Source: Rhizobiaceae bacterium
Lineage (GTDB): Bacteria > Pseudomonadota > Alphaproteobacteria > Rhizobiales > Rhizobiaceae
Length of the DNA: 64,000 nucleotides
Direction of reading: 5' to 3'
Assembly (NCBI GenBank): GCA_016763155.1
Contig: JAESUH010000011.1
Location: 1-64,000, forward strand
Positions 28,825-38,188 of this stretch are shown in pieces. Made by a program: the position numbers and the translations under genes. The notes under the pieces were generated by a model, which saw only the letters and a program-made list of their open reading frames with translations, made no database searches and was not told where the DNA came from. Every line of letters begins with the position of its first letter. Within the stretch, counting starts at the first letter, position 1.

Positions 28825-29562
28825 TTAACCATTCAAAATTAACGTTGCACCAAGCATTGTCAGGCCAATCAGGAAAATTTTGCGAAAAAGGCTTTCTGAA
28901 AGATATTTCGCGAGCCATTCACCCAGCGCCATGCCCGCAAGCGCCGGTACCACTGAGATTGCAGAAACCACATTGGCTTCGACGCTCAACGCTCCTCTGA
29001 AAAAAAGCGCTACCATCAAGGTGACGCTGGATATCAGAAACATCAGCCCCATGGCTTGCCGCAACATCACACGCGGCAATCCAATAGAGTTCAAAAATAT
29101 TACGCCCGGTACTGAAAGAGACCCCGTGAGGCCGGTAAACGTACCATTCAACAACCCAATCAGCACACCGGACCATTTCTCGCGGCGGCCAGTCAAATCC
29201 ATTTGAAAGCCTGCGAGGGTGGAGAGCGCATAGATCACCAGTAGAATACCAAGAAGCCGTGTGAGCAAAGGCCCATCCACAACGCTGAGAAACCCGGAGG
29301 CGAACCAGATTGCGCCCATCGCAGCCAGTAAAAACGGCGCGAGCTTTCGTAGAATCTCTAAAAACTTACCACCCACATATATTTGCCAAATGTTGGTCGC
29401 AATGGCTGGCATCAAAATCAACACCATCCCAATTCTGCTATCAAAAACCAGACTTAACAAAGCAATAGCAAGAACTGGAAGGCCAAACCCAACAATTCCC
29501 TTGACCGTTCCGCAAAACAGAAAAATACAAATAATAATTACGATATCGGAAAATTCATACAT
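28825..29562 (-). CDS. TauE/SafE family sulfite exporter-like permease
   Basis: GTVKGIVGFGLPVLAIALLSLVFDSRIGMVLILMPAIATNIWQ, GLLNGTFTGLTGSLSVPGVIFLNSIGLPRV. Confidence 0.9.
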   Translation of the reverse strand: MYEFSDIVIIICIFLFCGTVKGIVGFGLPVLAIALLSLVFDSRIGMVLILMPAIATNIWQIYVGGKFLEILRKLAPFLLAAMGAIWFASGFLSVVDGPLLTRLLGILLVIYALSTLAGFQMDLTGRREKWSGVLIGLLNGTFTGLTGSLSVPGVIFLNSIGLPRVMLRQAMGLMFLISSVTLMVALFFRGALSVEANVVSAISVVPALAGMALGEWLAKYLSESLFRKIFLIGLTMLGATLILNG

Positions 29563-29932
29563 ATTTGATCTCTAAGCCATACCTTCTTGTGCAACTACAA
29601 AGTAATGCTACCATTACTTCAATCAGCCACAACAATGTGTCTGGACAGAATGCTCTAAATTGAGATCAAAGGCATAGGAGTATTGTTAATTTTGGCGCCA
29701 TTTTGATCCAGTTTATAAATTTGTGACCTTGGGCACTTTGGAAGTGCCAGAAACTCTTCTTAATAAGAAGCTATAAAAACAATAAGTTAGTTAGATTCTA
29801 CAAATCAGGCAATACTAAAAATTATCCAATGGTTCTCACAAAAAGTTTTGGCTATTATACATTTGCCAATTGCACGGTCTGGCTACATTGCCTATTTTGC
29901 AGCCAATAACTCACAGGTAAAATTGACACCAC

Positions 29933-31036
29933 ATGTCCAGACTGCTCTCAATAATAGCCAGCCTTTTGATTGCCCTTCCTGCCCTAGTAGGCGTGGCAAT
30001 AGCTGAGCCGGTAAGGATCGGCGTATCCCTGCCCCTTGGCAGCAGTTCTGCCAAACTCTCTGAACAATACCTTGTGGGTATGCGGCTAGCCATTCACAAC
30101 GAATCTCAACCGGGCCAATTCGAATTATTGCCCATGGATGATGGCTGTGACCGGGAAATTGGCGCTCTCGCTGCAGAAGATTTTGCCGAAAGCAATGTCG
30201 CCATGGTCACCGGTTATTTCTGTAGCGAACCGGCGGAAATCTCCGCCACTTACCTCAAAGAGGGCGGCATTCCAATTATCGTGACAGAAGCGCGCTCCGT
30301 TCGGTTGATGATTGACCGCAAAAAAGAGGAATGGAATTTATGGCGCATGGCACCGGGGGATGACTTCCCTGCAGAAGCAGCCTTTATCGCTCTCTCCAAA
30401 CGTTGGCAAAACATTCCCTATGCACTGCTGGATGACGGCACGATCTACGGCCGCACACTTGTTGATGAATTTCGCGCCCGCATGGAAGAAGCCAATCTCA
30501 AACCTCAATTTGTCGATAATTTCCGCGCCGCTCAATCCACCCAGGCAAGCCTCATTCGCCGGTTGCGAAATTCCGGCGTACAAGCAGCCTTCATCGGCGC
30601 ATCCGCAGATGATATTTCGATCATATCCCACAATATCGCAGAATTAAGCGGCAAATTTGATATTGTTGGCGGAGAAGTGATGAACATCCTTCCCTATCAA
30701 ATTGATGGCAAACCTTTGCCAAAAGGGCTTTTGGCGATCATGGAACCAGAACCTGATCAGCTTGCCTCCACAAAAAATTTACGTGAGCAATTGGCCTCGG
30801 AAAATATTGACCCGGAACCCTTTGTGTTTAAAGGATATGCCGCCATGCAGGTGGTTTTGCAGGCTATCAAAGATACACCCGAAAACACCACCAAGGCCTT
30901 ACAGAGCCAGACATTCAATACGGTTCTTGGCGATGTAAAATTTAATGCTGATGGCATAAATACACGCAACCATTTCGTCCTCCAAAGGTGGAATGGAAAG
31001 AGATTTGAACCGGTTAAACCAGCCAATGACAATTAA
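29933..31036 (+). CDS. ABC-type branched-chain amino acid/urea-like periplasmic binding protein
   Basis: Signal peptide then VRIGVSLPLGSSSAKLSEQYLVGMRLAIHNESQ...GYFCSEPAEISATYLKEGGIPIIVTEAR; Peripla_BP_6-like. Confidence 0.8.
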   Translation: MSRLLSIIASLLIALPALVGVAIAEPVRIGVSLPLGSSSAKLSEQYLVGMRLAIHNESQPGQFELLPMDDGCDREIGALAAEDFAESNVAMVTGYFCSEPAEISATYLKEGGIPIIVTEARSVRLMIDRKKEEWNLWRMAPGDDFPAEAAFIALSKRWQNIPYALLDDGTIYGRTLVDEFRARMEEANLKPQFVDNFRAAQSTQASLIRRLRNSGVQAAFIGASADDISIISHNIAELSGKFDIVGGEVMNILPYQIDGKPLPKGLLAIMEPEPDQLASTKNLREQLASENIDPEPFVFKGYAAMQVVLQAIKDTPENTTKALQSQTFNTVLGDVKFNADGINTRNHFVLQRWNGKRFEPVKPANDN

Positions 31037-32042
31037 ACCCGGTTCCCGCAATAGCCTTGCAGACATTGCAGGAATTCGTGTGGGAAATGCGGCATCCTCA
31101 AGCCTGAAATCCGGCGTAACCGCTATCATTTGCGATCAGCCGACGATTGCCAGCGTCCACGTTATGGGCGGAGGTCCAGGCACCCGAGATACAGAATTGC
31201 TATCTCCAAAAAATACCGTTGAAAGTGTCGATGCACTGGTTTTATCCGGCGGTTCGGCCTTTGGACTGGATGCGGCTTCCGGTGTTCAATCAATGCTGCG
31301 CGAACAAGGTCGCGGTTTTGCCATTGGCCCCGTCACCGTACCGATCGTGCCATCCGCCATCCTGTTTGATCTGATAAACGGCGGGGATAAGGATTGGGGT
31401 GAATACCCGCCTTACCGTGAATTAGGAAAAGAAGCGGCCCTTGCCGCCAGTGCTGATTTTGCTATTGGCAGCGAAGGTGCTGGCGTTGGCGCAATGGTTG
31501 CCGGATTAAAAGGCGGGCTGGGTACAGCTTCAATAAAGCTGCAAAATGGAATAACCATTGCAGCCCTTGTGGCAGTGAATGCCATCGGCAGTCCTGTAAT
31601 CGCAGAAACCGGACATTTTTGGGCCTCTCCTTTTGAAATCGGCGACGAATTCGGTGGCCGCTCTCTACCTTCGCCAATGCCACCAGATGCCACCGATCTG
31701 CAAATCAAGTTTCGCGAAGCAGCCAAATCTGGCACCAACACCACCATCGGTATCATCGCAACCGACGCGGTTTTGACAAAAGCACAGGCCGAACGCCTTG
31801 CAATTGCCAGCCATGATGGTTTTGCCCGCGCCCTTTGGCCGGTTCATACACCGTTAGATGGCGATCTGGTTTTTTCACTTGCTACTGGTGCAACAAAAAT
31901 CACCCCAAGCATGGATGACTGGATAGATTTAAGCGCCCATGCCGCAAGCGTTATGTCACGGGCGATTGCCCGGGGAATATTTGAGGCAAGCTCTGCGTCT
32001 TATGATTTGCTTCCCACGTGGAAGGAAAAATATGGCCCGTGA
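31026..32042 (+). CDS. P1/S58 family peptidase (DmpA-type aminopeptidase)
   Basis: SLADIAGIRVGNA, GGPGTRDTELLSPKNTVESVDALVLSGGSAFGLDAASGV, and autocleavage-region SGTNTTIGIIATDAVLTKAQAERLA. ATG 31026 overlaps the preceding stop. Confidence 0.93.
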   Translation: MTIKPGSRNSLADIAGIRVGNAASSSLKSGVTAIICDQPTIASVHVMGGGPGTRDTELLSPKNTVESVDALVLSGGSAFGLDAASGVQSMLREQGRGFAIGPVTVPIVPSAILFDLINGGDKDWGEYPPYRELGKEAALAASADFAIGSEGAGVGAMVAGLKGGLGTASIKLQNGITIAALVAVNAIGSPVIAETGHFWASPFEIGDEFGGRSLPSPMPPDATDLQIKFREAAKSGTNTTIGIIATDAVLTKAQAERLAIASHDGFARALWPVHTPLDGDLVFSLATGATKITPSMDDWIDLSAHAASVMSRAIARGIFEASSASYDLLPTWKEKYGP

Positions 32043-32529
32043 AACAATCAATCGAAATGCAGTGACAAGATATTGGCGTACAACCGCCATTTTTGTTGTG
32101 CTTTGGAGTGCATTAATTTGCGTGATGATTGCCTTGCCCCTGTATCTCAAAGGCCATCGCAGCAATGAGGACATGCAGATAATTGTTTTCATTTGCGCGT
32201 TCGGCGGTGCCGTAGCGGCCCTGATAACAAGGCTGTTTTCTCGATTTTTTACCTGGCGACGGGTAAAATCTGCTCGCTTCGCGGCAACACTGGTGCTGCT
32301 TTCTTCGACAAGTGTATTATCGACCGCATTTTTGTTTTCACTTCAATATAGAATCTACTTCGCCCAGTGGCATCAATCGACCTTCTCCCTTGGCTGGTTT
32401 TTCCAGTTTGTTTTCACCGGCGCTTATTCTGTCTATCTATATGCATCCACCGCTCTGCACCTTCTGGTCAGCCCGATGAACGTGGTAATTCTAATCCTCT
32501 GTGCATGGATTTTTGAACCACGCAGGTGA
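32032..32529 (+). CDS. Hypothetical membrane protein (4 predicted TM)
   Basis: MARETINRNAVTRYWRTTAIFVVLWSALICVMIAL...; ATG 32032 overlaps stop of the S58 gene by 11 nt. Confidence 0.65.
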   Translation: MARETINRNAVTRYWRTTAIFVVLWSALICVMIALPLYLKGHRSNEDMQIIVFICAFGGAVAALITRLFSRFFTWRRVKSARFAATLVLLSSTSVLSTAFLFSLQYRIYFAQWHQSTFSLGWFFQFVFTGAYSVYLYASTALHLLVSPMNVVILILCAWIFEPRR

Positions 32530-32599
32530 CCATTGAGTTCGTCATTTACTGGTGCTACTCAGACGTTATTCAACATAATCAAGATCAAGGAATCTCGGC

Positions 32600-33901
32600 A
32601 TGATCCCGCGTTATTCGCGACCGGAAATGGTTGCTATCTGGTCTCCCCAGTCAAAATTTAAAATCTGGTTCGAAATCGAAGCCCACGCCTGCGATGCGTT
32701 GGCAAAATTAGGCGTTATCCCAAAAGAAGCGGCTAAAACCATCTGGGATAAAGCAGGTGACATAGATTTTGACGTCGCCCGCATTGATGAAATCGAAGCA
32801 GTGACCAAACATGATGTCATTGCGTTCCTCACCCATCTTGCAGAAATCGTCGGCCCCGATTCCAGATTTGTGCATCAGGGCATGACCTCTTCCGATGTGC
32901 TGGACACCTGCTTCAATGTGCAATTGACCAAAGCTGCAGATTTGCTGTTGGCCGATCTGGATAAATTGCTGGCAGCGCTGAAAACCCGCGCTATGGAACA
33001 TAAAGACACCATCACCATTGGCCGTTCCCACGCTATCCATGCAGAACCCACAACATTCGGCTTAAAGCTGGCACAAGCTTACGCAGAATTTGGGCGCTGC
33101 AAAAAACGTCTGATTGCAGCACGCGAAGAAATTGCCACTTGCGCAATTTCAGGCGCTGTGGGCACATTTGCCAATATCGACCCGCAGGTCGAAGAGCATG
33201 TGGCTGAAGCCATGGGCCTTGCCGTTGAACCTGCTTCAACTCAGGTAATTCCACGTGACCGTCACGCCATGTTTTTTGCCACCCTCGGCGTAATCGCATC
33301 TTGTGTGGAGCGTTTATCCATTGAAATCAGACATTTGCAAAGAACCGAAGTGCTGGAGGTAGAAGAATATTTCTCTCCCGGCCAAAAGGGTTCTTCCGCC
33401 ATGCCTCATAAACGAAACCCGGTTCTAACCGAAAACCTGACGGGCCTCGCACGCATGGTACGCTCTTACGCCATGCCAGCCATGGAAAATGTGGCGCTAT
33501 GGCATGAACGCGATATTTCCCATTCATCCGTTGAGCGCATGATTGGCCCAGATGCAACCATCACACTTGATTTTGCCCTTGGCCGCCTCACCGGCGTCAT
33601 GGAAAAACTATTGGTTTATCCCGATAACATGATTGCCAATATGAATAAATTCAAAGGCTTGATCCATTCCCAACGTGTGCTTTTGGCACTTACTCAGGCA
33701 GGCGTATCACGCGAAGACAGCTATCGTCTGGTCCAGCGCAATGCCATGAAAGTTTGGGAACAGGGCAAGGATTTTCTGGAAGAGCTTCTTGCAGATGAAG
33801 AAGTGCTTGCTGCCCTTAGCGAGGAAGAAATCCGCGATAAATTCGATCTCGCCTACCACACCAAACACGTGGATACGATTTTCAAACGGGTATTTGGCTA
33901 G
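32600..33901 (+). CDS. purB: Adenylosuccinate lyase
   Basis: MIPRYSRPEMVAIWSPQSKFKIWFEIEAHA, HQGMTSSDVLDTCFNVQL, SSAMPHKRNPVLTENLTGLARM. Confidence 0.98.
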   Translation: MIPRYSRPEMVAIWSPQSKFKIWFEIEAHACDALAKLGVIPKEAAKTIWDKAGDIDFDVARIDEIEAVTKHDVIAFLTHLAEIVGPDSRFVHQGMTSSDVLDTCFNVQLTKAADLLLADLDKLLAALKTRAMEHKDTITIGRSHAIHAEPTTFGLKLAQAYAEFGRCKKRLIAAREEIATCAISGAVGTFANIDPQVEEHVAEAMGLAVEPASTQVIPRDRHAMFFATLGVIASCVERLSIEIRHLQRTEVLEVEEYFSPGQKGSSAMPHKRNPVLTENLTGLARMVRSYAMPAMENVALWHERDISHSSVERMIGPDATITLDFALGRLTGVMEKLLVYPDNMIANMNKFKGLIHSQRVLLALTQAGVSREDSYRLVQRNAMKVWEQGKDFLEELLADEEVLAALSEEEIRDKFDLAYHTKHVDTIFKRVFG

Positions 33902-33939
33902 CACTTGAGGTTGGCGGGTAAAATCCCTATCTCAAAACT

Positions 33940-34494
33940 ATGAAAACAACAGACGCAGAAGTTTTATTTGTCCCCGGCTATAAGGGGGCAGGTCCCGACC
34001 ATTGGCAATCCCGCTGGGAGAGCAAGCTTTCGGCTGCGCGAATGGTCGCGATGGGCGATTGGCATAAACCGGTCTTTGAAGACTGGAAGGCAAATCTGAT
34101 TGCAGAAGTGGAAAAATGTGAGAAGCCAATATTGTTAATTGGCCACTCCATCGGTTCTCAGGTTATTGTGCGTGCCGCAACCGAGTTCTCAAAACCCATT
34201 GCCGGTGCAATGCTGGTTGCTCCACCTGATGTGGAAAATCCGGATATTCGGCCCAAGCATTTGCTGACATTTGGCCCGGCACCGCGTGATCCCTTGCCAT
34301 TTCCATCCATGACAATTGCCAGCCGCAACGATCCTTTCTGCTCAATTGAAAAAGCAGAGGATATGGCAGCGAACTGGGGTTCACTTTTCATGGATGCAGG
34401 CGAATGCGGCCATATCAACCACGAAAGTGGTCAAGGCCCATGGCCCGAAGGCCTGATGGTATTCAGCAAATTTATATCAGGATTGAAGGTTTAG
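33940..34494 (+). CDS. RBBP9/YdeN-family alpha/beta hydrolase
   Basis: LFVPGYKGAGPDHWQSRWESKL, LIGHSIGSQVIVRA, SRNDPFCSIEKAEDMAANWGSLFMDAGECGHINHESG. Confidence 0.9.
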   Translation: MKTTDAEVLFVPGYKGAGPDHWQSRWESKLSAARMVAMGDWHKPVFEDWKANLIAEVEKCEKPILLIGHSIGSQVIVRAATEFSKPIAGAMLVAPPDVENPDIRPKHLLTFGPAPRDPLPFPSMTIASRNDPFCSIEKAEDMAANWGSLFMDAGECGHINHESGQGPWPEGLMVFSKFISGLKV

Positions 34495-34517
34495 CCAAAG
34501 TCCCACTTCCCAACACC

Positions 34518-34633
34518 CGTCATACCTGTGCTCGTCACAGGTATCCATTCCTCTTCACTATCCAAACAATGACACCATCGAATCCTTGGAGAACTCTCTG
34601 GCATGGATTCCTGTGACAAGCACAGGAATGACG
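34518..34633. repeat. Nested inverted-repeat element (MITE/REP-like)
   Basis: Left arm CGTCATACCTGTGCTCGTCACAGGTATCCAT (34518-34548) and inverted right arm ATGGATTCCTGTGACAAGCACAGGAATGACG (34603-34633), 28/31 identical as inverted repeat; each arm contains CCTGTG...CACAGG. Confidence 0.85.
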
Positions 34634-34654
34634 ATGAAGAAAGAAACCCGCCTT

Positions 34655-35413
34655 CTAGAAATCCAAATCCAGATGATATTCAGCACCCTTGGCTAGGTAG
34701 GTACCATCATAGCCGATGGTAATCAGCTTGAAACCCAGTGAATGGGCCAGATTTGCATGTTCCGGTGTCAGGGAAAAAGCAGTTGGAATTTTTCCAATAG
34801 CTAATACCCGCTTGGCAACGTCGGTGATTTGTTCAATCGATCCGGCACCATAAGCATCCGGCACAGGATTACCTGCCAGCGAAATTGAGAAATCACCGGG
34901 GCCAATCAATATCCCGTCAATGCCTTCAACCGAGATGATTTCATCCAGATTTTCATAAGCTTCACGGGTCTCAATCATGGCAATCGCAAAGGAATTGTCA
35001 TTGATCGTGCTCATATATTCAACAGGATCAGCCTTATAAAGCGCAATTGCCTGCGAAGGACCGTGTGAACGGCTGCCATTAGGCGGATATTTGACTGACG
35101 CAGCAAAACGCTCCGCATCTGCCCGATTATTGATCATAGGTGCGACAACACTCAACGCACCGAAATCCATGGCGCGTTCAGCCATATCCCAACGCCCAAC
35201 TGGAATGCGCACAATCGGCGGCTTCCCGGCATGAACGATTGCGGAAATCCCAGCTAAAATGCTGGATTCATCCAGATAGCCGTGCTGCACATCCAAAAGT
35301 GCTACATCAAAATCGAAACTGGCCATGCTCGCAATATATTGCGGATCACGCATACCAAGCCAACAGGATTTGAGAACTTTACCGCTCTCAAATGCCTTTT
35401 TCAGTCGGTTCAT
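34655..35413 (-). CDS. HpcH/HpaI aldolase family protein
   Basis: NRLKKAFESGKVLKSCWLGMRDPQYIASMASFDFDVALLDVQHG, PIVRIPVGRW, AIAMIETREAYENLDEIISVEGIDGILIGPGDFSISL. Confidence 0.92.
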   Translation of the reverse strand: MNRLKKAFESGKVLKSCWLGMRDPQYIASMASFDFDVALLDVQHGYLDESSILAGISAIVHAGKPPIVRIPVGRWDMAERAMDFGALSVVAPMINNRADAERFAASVKYPPNGSRSHGPSQAIALYKADPVEYMSTINDNSFAIAMIETREAYENLDEIISVEGIDGILIGPGDFSISLAGNPVPDAYGAGSIEQITDVAKRVLAIGKIPTAFSLTPEHANLAHSLGFKLITIGYDGTYLAKGAEYHLDLDF

Positions 35414-35414
35414 A

Positions 35415-35738
35415 TTAGCTGTCAGTCTGGATTTGTTTAACAGCCTCATCCATCAATTCAGACATAGTGCGTCGGATTTGGTGGTCGGATTGCTCGACTT
35501 TCGCTGCATCGAAATCACCGCGAATTTTGCGGAATACGTCTTCGTCACCCGGTTCTTCAAAATCGGAACGAATAACTTCTTTTGCATATTCTTCTGCTTC
35601 ATCAGCAGATTTGCCAAGTTTTTCCGCAGCCCAAAGGCCAAGCAATTTGTTGCGTCGGGCTTCCGCCTTGAATTTTAATTCCGCGTCATGGGCGAATTTA
35701 TTTTCAAATACATCACCACGGTCATCTATGCTGCTCAT
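35415..35738 (-). CDS. DUF1476 family protein (F1-ATPase zeta-subunit-like inhibitor)
   Basis: DDRGDVFENKFAHDAELKFKAEARRNKLLGLWAAEKLGKSADEAEEYAKEVIRSDFEEPGDEDVFRKIRGD. Confidence 0.92.
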   Translation of the reverse strand: MSSIDDRGDVFENKFAHDAELKFKAEARRNKLLGLWAAEKLGKSADEAEEYAKEVIRSDFEEPGDEDVFRKIRGDFDAAKVEQSDHQIRRTMSELMDEAVKQIQTDS

Positions 35739-36020
35739 TTGCAGACCTCCATTTAAAATATCTTACCTTTTATATAGGCAAGCTAAGGCGTCTTTTGAAC
35801 AAAAATATTACAATTTTTCAAAACTTTCATTCATTAGCCATAAAAGGTGTGCATAGCGGATTTTGTTTGGCTTGTCGTGACAATCTCGGTTGAATGGCGG
35901 CTAACGGTTTTCTATGATAAAAATCAGCCCCGAAACGCCAAAACTGATTCCAATGCGTCCACCTGTAACCGGAACTCCGGATAAACACCGGACGTATTGC
36001 TAAACTGGAAAATTATTACC

Positions 36021-36809
36021 ATGACCAGACGTCGTCGCATCTATGAAGGCAAGGCAAAAATTATATATGAAGGCCCTGAACCGGGCACTTTGGTGCAGTT
36101 CTTCAAGGATGATGCGACCGCTTTTAACAATAAGAAGCACGAAATCATCGACGGCAAAGGCGTGTTGAACAACCGGATTTCCGAATACATCTTCACCAGC
36201 CTGAACCGTATCGGCATCCCGACTCATTTTATCAAACGCCTAAATATGCGCGAACAGCTGATAAAAGAGGTGGAGATTATCCCGATTGAAGTGGTGGTCC
36301 GCAATATCGCCGCAGGTCAGCTCTCAGAACGGCTTGGAATTCCAGAAGGCGAAGTCCTGCCCCGCTCGATCATCGAATTTTACTACAAAAAAGACGAACT
36401 CAACGACCCTCTCGTTTCAGAAGAACATATCACGGCCTTTGGCTGGGCATCTCCTCAAGAGATTGATGATATGATGGCGCTTGCCATTCGGGTGAACGAT
36501 TTTCTATCCGGTCTGTTTCTGGGTGTCGGCATTCAATTGGTGGATTTCAAAATTGAGCTGGGACGCCTGTATGAAAATGACATCATGCGCGTCATCGTTG
36601 CTGATGAAATTTCTCCAGATAGCTGCCGTTTATGGGATGTCAAAACCAATAAGAAACTGGATAAAGACCGGTTCCGCCACGATATGGGCGGATTGCTTGA
36701 TGCTTATAACGAAGTTGCCACCCGCCTTGGCCTGATCAAGGAAAGCGAGCCGCCTCGCGGAAAAGGCCCGGTTCTGGTAAAAACTGACAACACCGATAAA
36801 AGCGAATAA
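36021..36809 (+). CDS. purC: Phosphoribosylaminoimidazole-succinocarboxamide synthase
   Basis: [75 protein letters not shown]. Confidence 0.97.
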   Translation: MTRRRRIYEGKAKIIYEGPEPGTLVQFFKDDATAFNNKKHEIIDGKGVLNNRISEYIFTSLNRIGIPTHFIKRLNMREQLIKEVEIIPIEVVVRNIAAGQLSERLGIPEGEVLPRSIIEFYYKKDELNDPLVSEEHITAFGWASPQEIDDMMALAIRVNDFLSGLFLGVGIQLVDFKIELGRLYENDIMRVIVADEISPDSCRLWDVKTNKKLDKDRFRHDMGGLLDAYNEVATRLGLIKESEPPRGKGPVLVKTDNTDKSE

Positions 36810-36814
36810 AAATA

Positions 36815-37057
36815 GTGATCACAGCACGCATCACCGTCACCTTGAAAAACGGGGTCCTCGACCCACAGGGAAAAGCCATTGAAGGCGGTCTTTCCGCCTT
36901 GGGTTTTTCCGGCATCGGCTCTGTTCGTCAGGGTAAAATCTTTGACGTGGAATTAGACGCCAAGGATGATAACACTGCCCTTGGAGAGCTTAACGCCATG
37001 TGCGCCAAGCTTCTCGCCAATACGGTAATCGAAGATTACCATGTGGAAATTTTGTAA
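36815..37057 (+). CDS. purS: Phosphoribosylformylglycinamidine synthase subunit PurS (GTG start)
   Basis: [46 protein letters not shown]. Confidence 0.96.
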   Translation: MITARITVTLKNGVLDPQGKAIEGGLSALGFSGIGSVRQGKIFDVELDAKDDNTALGELNAMCAKLLANTVIEDYHVEIL

Positions 37058-37068
37058 CGGCTGAGACC

Positions 37069-37749
37069 ATGAAAACGTCCATCAACCAATTCCCCGGCTC
37101 AAATCGCGACCGTGATATGATTGCCGCCATCACCAAAATCAGCGGTGCCACGCCCCAATCTGTCTGGCACAGCGAGACTGAGCTCCCTAAATCTGACCTG
37201 ATTATCATTCCAGGCGGGTTTTCCTACGGCGATTACCTTCGTTCCGGTGCCATCGCCGCGCGCGCTCCGATCATGGATGCAGTTCGCAGTGCTGCAGACG
37301 CAGGCATTATGGTTCTTGGGGTTTGCAATGGCTTCCAAATTTTGACCGAAGCAGGGCTTCTACCCGGAGCATTGATGCGCAATGCGGGTCTGAAATTCGT
37401 GTGCAAGCAGGTGAATTTGAAGGTTGAGAACAACCGGACCAATTTCACCCATCGCTATGAACAGAACCAGATTATTCCCTGTCCTGTAGCGCATCACGAT
37501 GGCAATTATTTTGCTGACAGTGAGACATTGAACAAAATTGAATCTGAAGGTCAGGTGGTTTTCCGCTATACTCCAGATACCAATCCCAATGGCTCGATCA
37601 ACGACATTGCCGGCATCATCAATGAAGCAGGAAATGTACTTGGCCTGATGCCACATCCGGAAAACCTGATTGAAGCAGATCATGGCGGGGATGAAGGTAA
37701 ATATCTTTTCGAAAGTGCGCTCCATCCAATGCTGGATACAGCCGCGTGA
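37069..37749 (+). CDS. purQ: Phosphoribosylformylglycinamidine synthase subunit PurQ
   Basis: [55 protein letters not shown]. Confidence 0.97.
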   Translation: MKTSINQFPGSNRDRDMIAAITKISGATPQSVWHSETELPKSDLIIIPGGFSYGDYLRSGAIAARAPIMDAVRSAADAGIMVLGVCNGFQILTEAGLLPGALMRNAGLKFVCKQVNLKVENNRTNFTHRYEQNQIIPCPVAHHDGNYFADSETLNKIESEGQVVFRYTPDTNPNGSINDIAGIINEAGNVLGLMPHPENLIEADHGGDEGKYLFESALHPMLDTAA

Positions 37750-38171
37750 ACAAGGCTTTGGGCAAAATTTGTTTAGGCTTCTCCCTTTGCCTGCTTAGTG
37801 CATGTCAATCTGGCCAACCTTCTGGCGCCTTGAGCCTAAATTCAAAAACTTCTCCCACCAGCTTGATCGTCTCAATTGCAAAGACCATTCAGACCTGTTG
37901 GTTCAAATCCAGCGATCCTGCTTTCAAACCCTATCGCCTCGCAAGTGAGGTCAATTCCTATGCCGGTCGCCCGCGCCTATTGCTGGTACCGCGCCAAAAC
38001 CCCGGCGGCCTACCGTCTCTTGTGGTACAAGCAGAACAGCGCGGCGACAAAAATTCCGGTAAATTCACCAATCTCCAGACCTACGGACCGATTTTGCAGA
38101 GCAATTCCGGCAAGCGCATCACCGACGATATCAAACGTTGGTCGCTTGGCAGCACAAATTGCAAAGCGTAA
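37746..38171 (+). CDS. Putative small lipoprotein inside the pur cluster (GTG start, overlaps purQ stop)
   Basis: [27 protein letters not shown]: lipobox LLSAC; GTGA overlap with purQ stop; ends 18 nt before purL. Confidence 0.75.
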   Translation: MNKALGKICLGFSLCLLSACQSGQPSGALSLNSKTSPTSLIVSIAKTIQTCWFKSSDPAFKPYRLASEVNSYAGRPRLLLVPRQNPGGLPSLVVQAEQRGDKNSGKFTNLQTYGPILQSNSGKRITDDIKRWSLGSTNCKA

Positions 38172-38188
38172 AATCGGGGTAAAAAATC

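Noticed and set aside
28760-29932. Search for coxMSL-type structural genes next to the coxDE-like operon
   Set aside because: Only a TauE/SafE permease and an intergenic gap are present; no molybdenum hydroxylase subunit is seen within the window.
31939-32529. Long N-terminal extension of the 4-TM protein (start at 31939)
   Set aside because: Extension lies inside the S58 peptidase gene; ATG at 32032 gives a normal membrane protein start.
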